This document shows, piece by piece, positions 42,802 to 52,800 of a stretch of DNA of 64,000 nt. The notes below the pieces were generated by a model. That model did no database searches and had not been told where the DNA came from. It saw only the letters and a program-made list of their open reading frames with translations. Numbering within the stretch: the stretch's first letter is position 1; each line of letters opens with the position of its first letter. The translations under genes and the position numbers were made by a program. The stretch is taken from contig NZ_JACBZM010000001.1 in NCBI RefSeq assembly GCF_013408525.1, positions 2,418,001 through 2,482,000 on the forward strand. The letters run 5' to 3'. The DNA comes from Nocardioides aromaticivorans. GTDB taxonomy: Bacteria; Actinomycetota; Actinomycetes; Propionibacteriales; Nocardioidaceae.

Positions 42802-43439
42802 CTCGGGGTGCCTGCCTTCCGGCGGGTCGGGTGCTTCTGGGGGAGCGGTGGCATGCCGACGGCGTCCGCGAACATGTCGATGGCCCGTTCGAGCAGCCGC
42901 GAGAAGCGGTCACCACCCGGGTCGTTGGCGAGCTGCTGGTCGATCAGCCCGCCGATCAGCGAGATCCAGATGTCGAAGTCGGCGCGCTCCGTGACCCCTT
43001 GGGAGGCGAGGAACGCGATGCCGTGGTCGAGGACGCGCACGGCCGGCGCGTAGGCCTCGGCCGTCGGCTCGAACCCGGGGATGGTGCGCTGGTTCATCAG
43101 CTGGTGGCGCGCGAGGTCGGCCACCGCGAAGTCGAAGAACACCCGCCCGGCGCGGTGGATCGCCGCCCGCGGATGGGCGGGCACGTCGTCGAGCTGGGCG
43201 AGCGCGTGGGCCTCGTACTCCGCCCAGGCCTCGGCGTACATGGCGTCGTACACGGCGTTCTTGGAGTCGAAGTGCGAGTACAGCGACGGCGGCTGCATGC
43301 CGACCTCGCGGGCGATGTCGCGCAGCGTGATGTTCGCGATCCCCACCTCGCGGGCCTGCGCCCACGCGGCGTCGAGGATCTCGCGCCGGGTCGCCGCACG
43401 TCGTTCGGCGATCCTATCGCGCTTCGATTCTCCTAACAT
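42798..43439 (-). CDS. TetR-family regulator with operator centred on its start codon
   Basis: 213 residues. TetR DNA-binding domain (TRREILDAAWAQAREVGIANITLRDIAREVGMQPPSLYSHFDSKNAVYDAM), then a WHG-like ligand domain. The ATG lies exactly in the centre of a perfect 11-3-11 bp palindrome, so the protein very probably represses itself by blocking transcription at the start site. It is coupled to the maleylpyruvate-isomerase-like gene, the likely regulated function. Confidence 0.9.
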   Translation of the reverse strand: MLGESKRDRIAERRAATRREILDAAWAQAREVGIANITLRDIAREVGMQPPSLYSHFDSKNAVYDAMYAEAWAEYEAHALAQLDDVPAHPRAAIHRAGRVFFDFAVADLARHQLMNQRTIPGFEPTAEAYAPAVRVLDHGIAFLASQGVTERADFDIWISLIGGLIDQQLANDPGGDRFSRLLERAIDMFADAVGMPPLPQKHPTRRKAGTPR

Positions 43440-43451
43440 GGTTAGGAGAAT
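43427..43451. promoter_or_regulatory. Perfect 25-bp palindromic operator over the tetR start codon
   Basis: ATTCTCCTAAC and GTTAGGAGAAT are perfect 11-bp arms separated by 3 bp, and the tetR ATG (minus strand, 43437-43439) sits at the centre. This is a strong autoregulatory TetR site. Confidence 0.85.
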
Positions 43452-43521
43452 GCGCCGAGGGGTGGTCGCCTGTCAAGCTGGGGTGAAGCTGGCGCGCGGT
43501 GCGTCGCCACCCGGGCAGCCC

Positions 43522-43941
43522 TCACGCCGGAGGCAGCACCTGCGACGACCCCAGGAACCGCTCGACGGTGATCCGCAGCGCCACCCGGTTCGGGTTCTCC
43601 CGCGGCGTCCGGTAGCGGGCGGCGTACCGCTCGCACGCACGCTCGACCGAGACGGCGTCGGAGAGCACCTCGGCGGTGCCGATGATCGTCGACCAGCGGG
43701 CGCCGTCGACCTGGCTGACGGCGAGCCGGCCGTCGCGGCGCAGGTTGGCCACCTTCTGCGAGCCGCCGTCGGTGATCACCCAGGCGCACTCGAGCTCGGG
43801 GTCGAGCACGGCGCCGACGGCGACGGCGTGCGGAGCTCCGTCGCGGTCGAGGGTGCTCAGCGTGCAGAGGTGCCGTTCGGTCCAGAACTCCGCCAGCGTG
43901 GGCGGGAGGGCGGTCCAGACGACGGGTTCCCAGACGGGCAC
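43522..43941 (-). CDS. PPOX-class flavin/F420-binding protein
   Basis: 139 residues with the split beta-barrel fold of pyridoxamine-phosphate-oxidase-like proteins: LCTLSTLDRDGAPHAVAVGAVLD, DGRLAVSQVDGARWSTIIGTAEV. It probably binds F420 or FMN and may reduce a small molecule; the substrate is unknown. GTG start with GAGGAG 6 nt upstream. A family-B palindrome separates it from acs. Confidence 0.78.
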   Translation of the reverse strand: MPVWEPVVWTALPPTLAEFWTERHLCTLSTLDRDGAPHAVAVGAVLDPELECAWVITDGGSQKVANLRRDGRLAVSQVDGARWSTIIGTAEVLSDAVSVERACERYAARYRTPRENPNRVALRITVERFLGSSQVLPPA

Positions 43942-43967
43942 GGCAGCTCCTCGGTGGCGGCGCGGGA

Positions 43968-44009
43968 CGTCATACGAACCGGCCGCGGGAGCGACCGGTT
44001 CGTATGACG
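43968..44009. repeat. Palindromic element family B, single copy
   Basis: CGTCATACGAACCGG (43968-43982) and its perfect reverse complement (43995-44009) around a 12-nt loop, between acs and the PPOX gene. Same TCATACGAA arms as the 14331-14600 array. Confidence 0.88.
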
Positions 44010-44030
44010 CTAGCGGACCCGACCGAGGGG

Positions 44031-46007
<1,977 letters not shown>

Positions 46008-46099
46008 GGTTGTCTCCTGATCGAAAGGGGTGCCACAGGTCACATTAGGACCCACGGGAAGTGTGGTCACCAGGGGTTGCATCGGGGTTGCTCGTGCCA

Positions 46100-46134
46100 G
46101 AGGCCGGGACGGGATTCCCACCCGTCCCGGCCTC
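46100..46134 (-). terminator. Hairpin terminator after actP
   Basis: GAGGCCGGGACGGG (46100-46113) and CCCGTCCCGGCCTC (46121-46134) form a perfect 14-bp stem with a 7-nt loop, 10 bp past the actP stop. Confidence 0.75.
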
Positions 46135-46144
46135 CGGAGATCCA

Positions 46145-47785
46145 TCAGTGCTGGACGGCCTGCTCGGCGCCCGCGCCGGTGAGCGCACGGACCTCGAGCT
46201 CGGTGAACCGCTCCTCGGCCGACGGCTCCTTGGACGTGACCGTCCCGAGCCAGCCGAAGAAGAAGCCCAGCGGGATCGAGATCAGGCCGGGGTTCTCCAG
46301 CGGGAACCAGTGGAAGTCGACGCCCAGCGGGAAGAGCGCCTTGCTGATGACGTCACCGTCGGCGTTGACGGCGGTCTTGCCGGAGACGACCGGCGAGAAG
46401 AACACCAGCGTGATGGCGGAGATCAGGCCGCCGTAGATGCTCCACGTGGCGCCACGGGTGTTGAAGCGCCGCCAGAACATGTTGTAGACGATCGACGGCA
46501 GGTTGGCCGAGGCCGCGACCGCGAAGGCCAGCGCCACGAGGAAGGCGATGTTGAGGTTGCGGGCCGGGATGGCCAGCAGGATCGCGACGATGCCCAGGCC
46601 GGCGGCGGCGTACCGGGTCACCTTGATCTCCTCCGCCTCGGTCGCCTGGCCCTTGCGGATGACCGAGTTGTAGATGTCGTGCGCCACCGACGTCGAGGAC
46701 GTCAGGGTCAAGCCGGCGACGACGGCCAGGATGGTCGCGAAGGCGACCGCGGAGATCAGGGCCAGCAGGACCGCGCCGCCGGTCGAGTCGGCGCCACCGC
46801 CGACCGCCTCGGCGAGCAGCGGCGAGGCCAGGTTGCCCTCGCTGTTGGCGACGTCGCTGCCGGCTCCGGTCTTGAGGAGCGCGGCCGCACCGAAGCCGAG
46901 GACCAGCGTGAACAGGTAGAAGACGCCGATCAGGCCGATCGCCCAGAGCACCGACTTCCGGGCGTCGCGCGAGGTCGGCACCGTGTAGAAGCGGACCAGG
47001 ATGTGCGGCAGGCCGGCGGTGCCGAGCACGAGGGCCAGGCCGAGGCTGAGGAAGTCGAGCTTGTGGGTGAGGTCGGCGCCGTACTTCAGGCCGGGCTCGA
47101 GGAAGCCCTCCTTGCCCGAGTTGGCCTGGGCCGCGCCGAGCAGCTCGGAGAGGTTGAAGTCGAACTTGGCCAGCACGAGGACGACGATCAGCGCGGAGCC
47201 GGTCATCAGCAGGACGGCCTTGACGATCTGCACCCAGGTGGTGCCCTTCATGCCACCGACCGTGACGTAGACGATCATCAGCGCGCCGACACCGGCGATG
47301 ACGGCGCTGATCGCGAGCGTGTTGGTCTTGTCGATGCCGAGGAGCAGGACGACGAGGCTGCCGGCGCCGACCATCTGGGCGAGCAGGTAGAAGATCGAGA
47401 CCACGACGGTGGAGGTCGCTGCCGCGGTCCGCACCGGACGTTGCTTCATCCGGTACGCCAGCTGGTCGGCCATGGTGAACTTGCCCGAGTTGCGCAGCAT
47501 CTCCGCCACGAGCAGGAGGGCCACCAGCCAGGCGACGAGGAAGCCGATCGAGTAGAGGAAGCCGTCGTACCCGGCCAGCGCGATGGCGCCGGAGATGCCG
47601 AGGAAGGACGCGGCGGACATGTAGTCGCCGCCGATGGCGAGGCCGTTCTGGAAGCCGGAGAACGAGCGGCCGCCGGCGTAGAAGTCGGAGGTGCCGCTGG
47701 AGTTGCGGCTGGCGCGGATCGTGATGAAGAGCGTCAGCGCGACGACGGCGAGGAAGAGTCCCGCGGTGAGGGCCTGGTTGTTCAT
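46145..47785 (-). CDS. actP: Cation/acetate symporter (ActP-like, SSS family)
   Basis: 546 residues with about 13 hydrophobic helices of the sodium-solute symporter family. Motifs include [62 protein letters not shown] and [14 protein letters not shown], characteristic of acetate permeases. The start overlaps the DUF485 stop (ATGA), a pairing typical of yjcH-actP. With acs downstream it forms an acetate uptake and activation module. Confidence 0.93.
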   Translation of the reverse strand: MNNQALTAGLFLAVVALTLFITIRASRNSSGTSDFYAGGRSFSGFQNGLAIGGDYMSAASFLGISGAIALAGYDGFLYSIGFLVAWLVALLLVAEMLRNSGKFTMADQLAYRMKQRPVRTAAATSTVVVSIFYLLAQMVGAGSLVVLLLGIDKTNTLAISAVIAGVGALMIVYVTVGGMKGTTWVQIVKAVLLMTGSALIVVLVLAKFDFNLSELLGAAQANSGKEGFLEPGLKYGADLTHKLDFLSLGLALVLGTAGLPHILVRFYTVPTSRDARKSVLWAIGLIGVFYLFTLVLGFGAAALLKTGAGSDVANSEGNLASPLLAEAVGGGADSTGGAVLLALISAVAFATILAVVAGLTLTSSTSVAHDIYNSVIRKGQATEAEEIKVTRYAAAGLGIVAILLAIPARNLNIAFLVALAFAVAASANLPSIVYNMFWRRFNTRGATWSIYGGLISAITLVFFSPVVSGKTAVNADGDVISKALFPLGVDFHWFPLENPGLISIPLGFFFGWLGTVTSKEPSAEERFTELEVRALTGAGAEQAVQH

Positions 47786-48168
47786 CGGAGGTCCTTCCCG
47801 CCCGGCGCGCCCTTGGAGAGCGAGACGAAGCGCTCGTCGAGCTCGCGGGCGAGCGGGTCGAGCCGCTTGGTGGAGTAGTTGCTGTAGAGCCACGCGATCA
47901 CGAAGGTCGTCGCGAACTGGAGGAGGCCGAGCACGAGGGCGACGTTGATATTGCCGACGACCTGCTTGCTCATGAAGCCGCCCGCCCACATCGAGAGCAC
48001 GACGTAGGTGAGGTACCAGACCAGGAAGGCCGCGGTGGCAGGGAACGCGAAGCCCCGGTAGCGCCGCTTCAGCTCGGCGAACTCGGCGGAGGCGTGCAGG
48101 TCGTCGTACACGGGGTCGTGGCGTGCCGCGACCACATGCGGGTCGTGGGGTGAGAGGTCGGATGACAC
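47782..48168 (-). CDS. DUF485 (YjcH-like) membrane protein of acetate transporter
   Basis: 128 residues. A short cytoplasmic N-terminus and two hydrophobic helices (FPATAAFLVWYLTYVVLSMWAG; VALVLGLLQFATTFVIAWLY) match DUF485 proteins encoded before actP. It may assist the permease. GTG start with GAGGAGGAA just upstream; it overlaps actP by 4 nt. CRP/GlxR-like sites lie 22-72 bp upstream. Confidence 0.88.
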   Translation of the reverse strand: MSSDLSPHDPHVVAARHDPVYDDLHASAEFAELKRRYRGFAFPATAAFLVWYLTYVVLSMWAGGFMSKQVVGNINVALVLGLLQFATTFVIAWLYSNYSTKRLDPLARELDERFVSLSKGAPGGKDLR

Positions 48169-48190
48169 GGGTTCCTCCTCGGTCGTGCGG

Positions 48191-48240
48191 TGTGACCGCG
48201 ATCACGGACTCCTCCGACGCTAGGAGTGACCGCGGTCACG
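48191..48240 (-). promoter_or_regulatory. Two CRP/GlxR-like sites upstream of the DUF485-actP operon
   Basis: TGTGACCGCGATCACG (48191-48206) and AGTGACCGCGGTCACG (48225-48240) fit the TGTGA-N6-TCACA half-site pattern of CRP/GlxR proteins. Their starts are 34 bp apart. CRP control of acs/actP is well known in other bacteria. Confidence 0.6.
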
Positions 48241-48427
48241 TCGGCAGGGGTGCGGTCCGGCGCTGCGCCGAGTGGGGACGGGTTGTCGATGAACGGTCGG
48301 TGGGACGCGACGAACGGCGCTCCGGCGAGGGTCCGCCGGACGTTCACCCCGTGGTCGGCTGCTCGTCGCGGAGGGGCTGTTGGCTGAGCCGGTTGGACGC
48401 ACACTCCTCCCGGAAGGACCCCCGAGC

Positions 48428-49906
48428 ATGTCTTCTCCCTCTTCCCGCCGCTCCGTGATCGCCGGCGGCGCCGCCGCTGCCGCGGGCGTCGGCTTCGCCG
48501 TCACCGGCGCCATGCCCTCCCTCGCCCAGGGCAGCCCGGGCAACGACACCGCGAAGCCGAACGGCAAGGCCAAGGGCCAGGGCATCGTGCCCTTCCCGCC
48601 GCTGCAGGACGACCCGGACGGCCTCCTCGCGCTGCCCGCCGGTTTCTCCTACGCGGTCGTGACCCGCGCCGGCGTCTCGAAGCTCGACGAGGGCCAGCTG
48701 ACCCCGAACGCGCACGACGGCACGGCCGTGTTCACGACCGGTCGCGGCCGGTACCGCCTCATCCAGAACCACGAGCTCAAGGCCGGCTCGCCGCTCGGCG
48801 TCCCGCACGTCGCAGGCACCGTGTACGACGAGGGCGCGATCGACGCCGGTGGCTGCACCGTCATCAGCACCGACAGCCGCGGCAACAACCTCGGCGAGTT
48901 CGTCGGCATCTCCGGCACCTCGACCAACTGCGCGGGCGGCCCGACCCCCTGGGGCACGTGGCTCACCTGCGAGGAGACCGAGGACCGCGCCGGGAAGGCG
49001 TGGAGCGGCAACGGCAAGAGCGGCACCTACGCCAAGAACCACGGCTACGTCTTCGAGGTCTTCCACGACGGCCGCCACAACCCCAAGCCGATCAAGGCGT
49101 TCGGCCGCTACGCCCACGAGGCGCTCGCGATCGACCGGGCCCGCAAGCACGTCTTCCTCTCCGAGGACGCCTCGGGCCCGAACGGCCTGTTCTACCGCTG
49201 GACCGCGCCCGAGGGCTTCGAGATGGGCGCGAACCTCGCCGACCGGCTCGGCGACACCGACGGCGTCCTCGCCGCGATGCAGATCCTGATGCCCGACGGC
49301 TCCGTGCTCCCCGACGTCGCCTACCTGACCTCGGCCCAGCTCGGCCTGCCCTTCCCGGTGCGCTGGAAGGAGGTCCCCGACCGCGACGCGACGACCACCT
49401 CGGTGCGCAAGCAGTTCGCCGACGGCGAGGTCACGCGCGGCAAGAAGTTCGAGGGCGTCTGGGGCACCGACGAGGGTGCGTACGTCGTGAACTCCTTCGC
49501 GTTCTCCGACGGCGACCTGCCGGCCGACGCGGTGCCGCACGACGGCATGGTCTGGTTCTACAACTACAAGAAGGAGACCATCCAGCTCGTCGCCTACTTC
49601 CCGCACCAGAAGACCGGCGCCTCCGGCGCCGCCGCGAGGTACGACGACCTCACCTTCGACGGCCCGGACAACGTCACGGTCACCCCGTGGGGCTCGCTCG
49701 TGCTCGCCGAGGACGGCGTGGGCGCCTCGCACGTGCTGTCCGCGACGCCGTACGGCCCGACGCAGGCGATCGCCCGCAACCAGCTCAACGACTCGGAGTT
49801 CACCGGCCCGACGTTCTCCGACGACGGCAAGGTGCTCTTCGTGAACATGCAGACCCCGGGCCTGACCTTCGCGATCACGGGTCCGTGGGAGAAGTACCTG
49901 GGCTGA
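48428..49906 (+). CDS. Tat-exported PhoX/DUF839-family protein
   Basis: 492 residues. A twin-arginine signal (SSRRSVIAGGAAAAAGVGFAV) is followed by a beta-propeller DUF839 domain with NHELKAGSPLGV, WGTWLTCEETED, GRYAHEALAIDRARKHVFLSED and a C-terminal LFVNMQTPG. This is the fold of PhoX phosphatases, though many relatives have no proven phosphatase activity. The ATG is 9 nt after GGAAGGA; an in-frame upstream start was rejected. It lies alone between the acetate and siderophore genes. Confidence 0.82.
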   Translation: MSSPSSRRSVIAGGAAAAAGVGFAVTGAMPSLAQGSPGNDTAKPNGKAKGQGIVPFPPLQDDPDGLLALPAGFSYAVVTRAGVSKLDEGQLTPNAHDGTAVFTTGRGRYRLIQNHELKAGSPLGVPHVAGTVYDEGAIDAGGCTVISTDSRGNNLGEFVGISGTSTNCAGGPTPWGTWLTCEETEDRAGKAWSGNGKSGTYAKNHGYVFEVFHDGRHNPKPIKAFGRYAHEALAIDRARKHVFLSEDASGPNGLFYRWTAPEGFEMGANLADRLGDTDGVLAAMQILMPDGSVLPDVAYLTSAQLGLPFPVRWKEVPDRDATTTSVRKQFADGEVTRGKKFEGVWGTDEGAYVVNSFAFSDGDLPADAVPHDGMVWFYNYKKETIQLVAYFPHQKTGASGAAARYDDLTFDGPDNVTVTPWGSLVLAEDGVGASHVLSATPYGPTQAIARNQLNDSEFTGPTFSDDGKVLFVNMQTPGLTFAITGPWEKYLG

Positions 49907-49975
49907 GCCGGACGGGCCGGCGGGGTGTGACCTGCAGCACTCCGGACCGGGGTGACAGGCTCTCCTCCGAAATGA

Positions 49976-49994
49976 TTAGGTAAGCCTTACCTGA
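49976..49994. promoter_or_regulatory. IdeR/DmdR-type iron box before the siderophore operon
   Basis: TTAGGTAAGCCTTACCTGA is a 19-bp near-palindrome that matches the actinobacterial iron box (TTAGGTTAGGCTAACCTAA type). It ends 20 bp before the desA start codon, so an iron-bound repressor would shut the operon in iron-rich conditions. Confidence 0.85.
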
Positions 49995-50014
49995 TCTCGG
50001 AGGAGAGCCTTCCC

Positions 50015-51493
50015 GTGTCACAGCTTCCGTTGCACCACGTGTTCCACCCCGACCACGCCGACCACTACGCCGCGGCGATCGGCACCGGCCTCGACCACCT
50101 GCTCGCCCACCTCAAGGGCGTCAGCGGTCCCGCGACCGGGCTCCAGCCCGACGAGGCGTCGGCGCGGGTCGCGGCCGTCGACCTCGACCGCCCGCTGGCC
50201 GGCGTCGACGCCGTCCTCGCCGAGATGTCCGACCTGTGGCTGAACGACGCGGTCTGGTTCCACGAGAAGCGGTACGCCGCCCACCTGAACTGCCCGGTCG
50301 TCGTACCGGCCCTGCTGGCGGAGCTCTTCGTGGCCTCCGTCAACAGCTCCCTCGACACCTTCGACCAGAGCGTCGGCGGCACGTTCATCGAGCGGCGGCT
50401 GGTCGACTGGACCGCCGAGCGGATCGGCTTCGGGGCCGACGCCGACGGCGTCTTCACCAGCGGTGGCAGCCAGTCCAACCTGCAGGGCCTGCTGCTGGCC
50501 CGCGGTCGCCACGAGCGGGTCCCGGCCGAGCGGCTGCGGATCCTCGCGTCCGCCGAGAGCCACTTCTCGGTGCAGAAGTCCGCCCGGCTGCTCGGCCTCG
50601 GCGACGAGTCGGTGGTCAGCGTGCCGACCGACGAGCGGCACCGGATGGACCCGGCCGCGCTCGAGCGCTCGCTGGCCGCCTGCACCGCGCTCGGCCTGCG
50701 CCCGATGGCGATCGTCGCCACCGCCGGGACGACGGACTTCGGCGCGGTCGACCCGCTGCCGGCGATCGCCGACCTGGCCCGGGCCTACGACGCGTGGCTC
50801 CACGTGGACGCGGCGTACGGCGGCGGGCTGCTCGTCTCGCCCACCCGGCGCTCGCGGCTCGAGGGGATCGACCGGGCGGACTCGGTGACGATCGACTTCC
50901 ACAAGACCTTCTTCCAGCCGGTGTCGTCGAGCGCGATCATCGTGCGCGACCGGGCGACCCTGCGCCCGGCGACCTGGCACGCCGACTACCTCAACCCGCG
51001 CGAGGCGACCACGCCCAACCAGGTCGACAAGAGCCTGCAGACCACCCGGCGCTTCGATGCGCTGAAGCTCTGGCTCACCCTGCGCACGATGGGCCCCGAC
51101 CTCGTCGGGCAGTACGTCGACGCGGTGATCGACCTCGCCGGCGAGGTCCACGAGCGGCTGGCCGGCGCCGCGGACCTCGAGTTCGCGGCGGCGCCGGAGC
51201 TGAGCACCCTTGTCTTCCGCTACCTGCCGGCCGGCGGCGGGCTGGACGACGCGGCGCTCGGCGCGCTGAACACGACGATCCGGGCCGAGCTCTACGCGAG
51301 CGGCACCGCGATGGTCGCGGCCACCCGGGTCGACGGCGTGCACTACCTCAAGCTCACGCTGCTCAACCCGATGGCGAGCGCCGACGACATCGTCGGGATC
51401 CTCGACACGGTGCGGGCCTTCGGCGAGCGGATCGCGTCCCGTGACGGTCGCTGCACGACCTCCCCGACCACCGGCGTGGGGGTGGCGCGGTGA
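50015..51493 (+). CDS. desA: PLP-dependent lysine/diamine decarboxylase, DesA-like
   Basis: 492 residues, a group II PLP-dependent decarboxylase. FTSGGSQSNLQGLLLAR and HVDAAYGGG precede the cofactor lysine K297 in IDFHKTFFQP. In desferrioxamine-type clusters DesA decarboxylates lysine to cadaverine, the first step. The GTG is 7 nt after GGAGGAGAG. It is the first gene of the operon under the iron box and overlaps desB by GTGA. Confidence 0.9.
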   Translation: MSQLPLHHVFHPDHADHYAAAIGTGLDHLLAHLKGVSGPATGLQPDEASARVAAVDLDRPLAGVDAVLAEMSDLWLNDAVWFHEKRYAAHLNCPVVVPALLAELFVASVNSSLDTFDQSVGGTFIERRLVDWTAERIGFGADADGVFTSGGSQSNLQGLLLARGRHERVPAERLRILASAESHFSVQKSARLLGLGDESVVSVPTDERHRMDPAALERSLAACTALGLRPMAIVATAGTTDFGAVDPLPAIADLARAYDAWLHVDAAYGGGLLVSPTRRSRLEGIDRADSVTIDFHKTFFQPVSSSAIIVRDRATLRPATWHADYLNPREATTPNQVDKSLQTTRRFDALKLWLTLRTMGPDLVGQYVDAVIDLAGEVHERLAGAADLEFAAAPELSTLVFRYLPAGGGLDDAALGALNTTIRAELYASGTAMVAATRVDGVHYLKLTLLNPMASADDIVGILDTVRAFGERIASRDGRCTTSPTTGVGVAR

Positions 51494-52800
51494 TCACGCA
51501 CGACTTCGTGGCGATCGGGCTCGGCCCGTTCAACCTGGGCCTGGCCTGCCTGACCGACCCGCTGCGCGGCACCGCCGAGTCACCGGGGCTCGACGGCGTC
51601 TTCCTCGAGGCCCGCGACCGCTTCGACTGGCATCCGGGGATGCTGCTCGACGACGCGACCCTCCAGGTGCCCTTCCTCGCCGACCTGGTCACCATGGCCG
51701 ACCCGACGTCGCGCTGGTCCTTCCTCAACTACCTCAAGCAGGCCGGCCACCTCTACCCGTTCTACATCCGGGAGAGCTTCTACCCGCTGCGCCGCGAGTA
51801 CGACGACTACTGCCGCTGGGCGGCCGAGTCCCTGCCCGGCATCCGCTTCGGCCAGCCCGTCACGGCGGTCGAGCACGACGGGGCGGCGTACACGGTCAGC
51901 ACGGGGGCGGGGGAGACGTTCCGGGCCCGGCGGCTCGTCCTGGGCGTCGGCACGTCGCCGCGCGTCCCCGAGTCGCTGCGTCCGGTCGTGGGCCGGCCCG
52001 GCGTCACCCACTCCGCCGACTACCTCGCCCACCGCGAGGCGCTGCAGGCCCAGGAGCGGATCACGGTGGTCGGCAGCGGCCAGAGTGCGGCGGAGATCTA
52101 CCTCGACCTGCTCGCTGCCGCGCCCGAGCACGGCTACGAGCTGGTGTGGCTGACGCGCAGCCCGCGCTTCTTCCCGATGGAGTACACCAAGCTCACCCTC
52201 GAGATGACCTCCCCGGAGTACGGCGCCTACCACCGCGCGCTGCCGATGGAGACCCGCGACCGGCTGGCCCGCGACCAGCGCCACCTCTTCAAGGGGATCA
52301 GCGCCGACCTGGTCGACGCGATCTTCGACCTGCACTACCAGCAGCGGGTCACCGGCGACGGGCCGCGGACGACGCTGCTCACCAACACCGAGGTGCGCGC
52401 GGCGCGACCCGTGGAGGGCGGGTCCGAGCTGGACCTGCTGCACACCGAGACCGGCGAGGCCTTCTCCCTGTCGACCGGTGGACTGGTGCTCGCGACCGGC
52501 TACGGCCCGACCGTCCCGGGGTTCCTGGACCGGATCGAGCACCGGATCCGCCGCGACGCACGCGGTCGCTACGACGTCGCCGACGACTACTCCGTCGACG
52601 TCGCCGGTGGCGAGGTCTTCGTCCAGAACGCCGAGGAGCACACCCACTCGCTGCTCGCACCCGACCTCGGGATGGGGGCCCACCGCAACTCGGTGATCAT
52701 CGCGGCGATGCTCGGTCGTGAGGTCTACCCCGTCGAGAAGCGGATCGCGGTGCAGACCTTCGGGGTGCCGGACAGGTTCCGTCAGGAGGTCGCCCGATGA
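51490..52800 (+). CDS. desB: Diamine/lysine N-monooxygenase, DesB-like
   Basis: 436 residues. An FAD site (VAIGLGPFNLGLACL), an NADPH site (ITVVGSGQSAAEIYLDLL) and the ATGYGPTVPGFL motif mark a flavin N-hydroxylating monooxygenase of the lysine/ornithine/cadaverine class. It should convert cadaverine to N-hydroxycadaverine. Overlaps both neighbours by 4 nt (GTGA, ATGA). Confidence 0.92.
   Translation: MITHDFVAIGLGPFNLGLACLTDPLRGTAESPGLDGVFLEARDRFDWHPGMLLDDATLQVPFLADLVTMADPTSRWSFLNYLKQAGHLYPFYIRESFYPLRREYDDYCRWAAESLPGIRFGQPVTAVEHDGAAYTVSTGAGETFRARRLVLGVGTSPRVPESLRPVVGRPGVTHSADYLAHREALQAQERITVVGSGQSAAEIYLDLLAAAPEHGYELVWLTRSPRFFPMEYTKLTLEMTSPEYGAYHRALPMETRDRLARDQRHLFKGISADLVDAIFDLHYQQRVTGDGPRTTLLTNTEVRAARPVEGGSELDLLHTETGEAFSLSTGGLVLATGYGPTVPGFLDRIEHRIRRDARGRYDVADDYSVDVAGGEVFVQNAEEHTHSLLAPDLGMGAHRNSVIIAAMLGREVYPVEKRIAVQTFGVPDRFRQEVAR

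Noticed and set aside
39217..43053. Open frame of 1278 codons on the plus strand
   Set aside because: It is an artefact of high GC. It runs antisense to or out of frame with the fructosamine kinase, holin-X, NhaA and other recognisable genes, and its translation is low-complexity.
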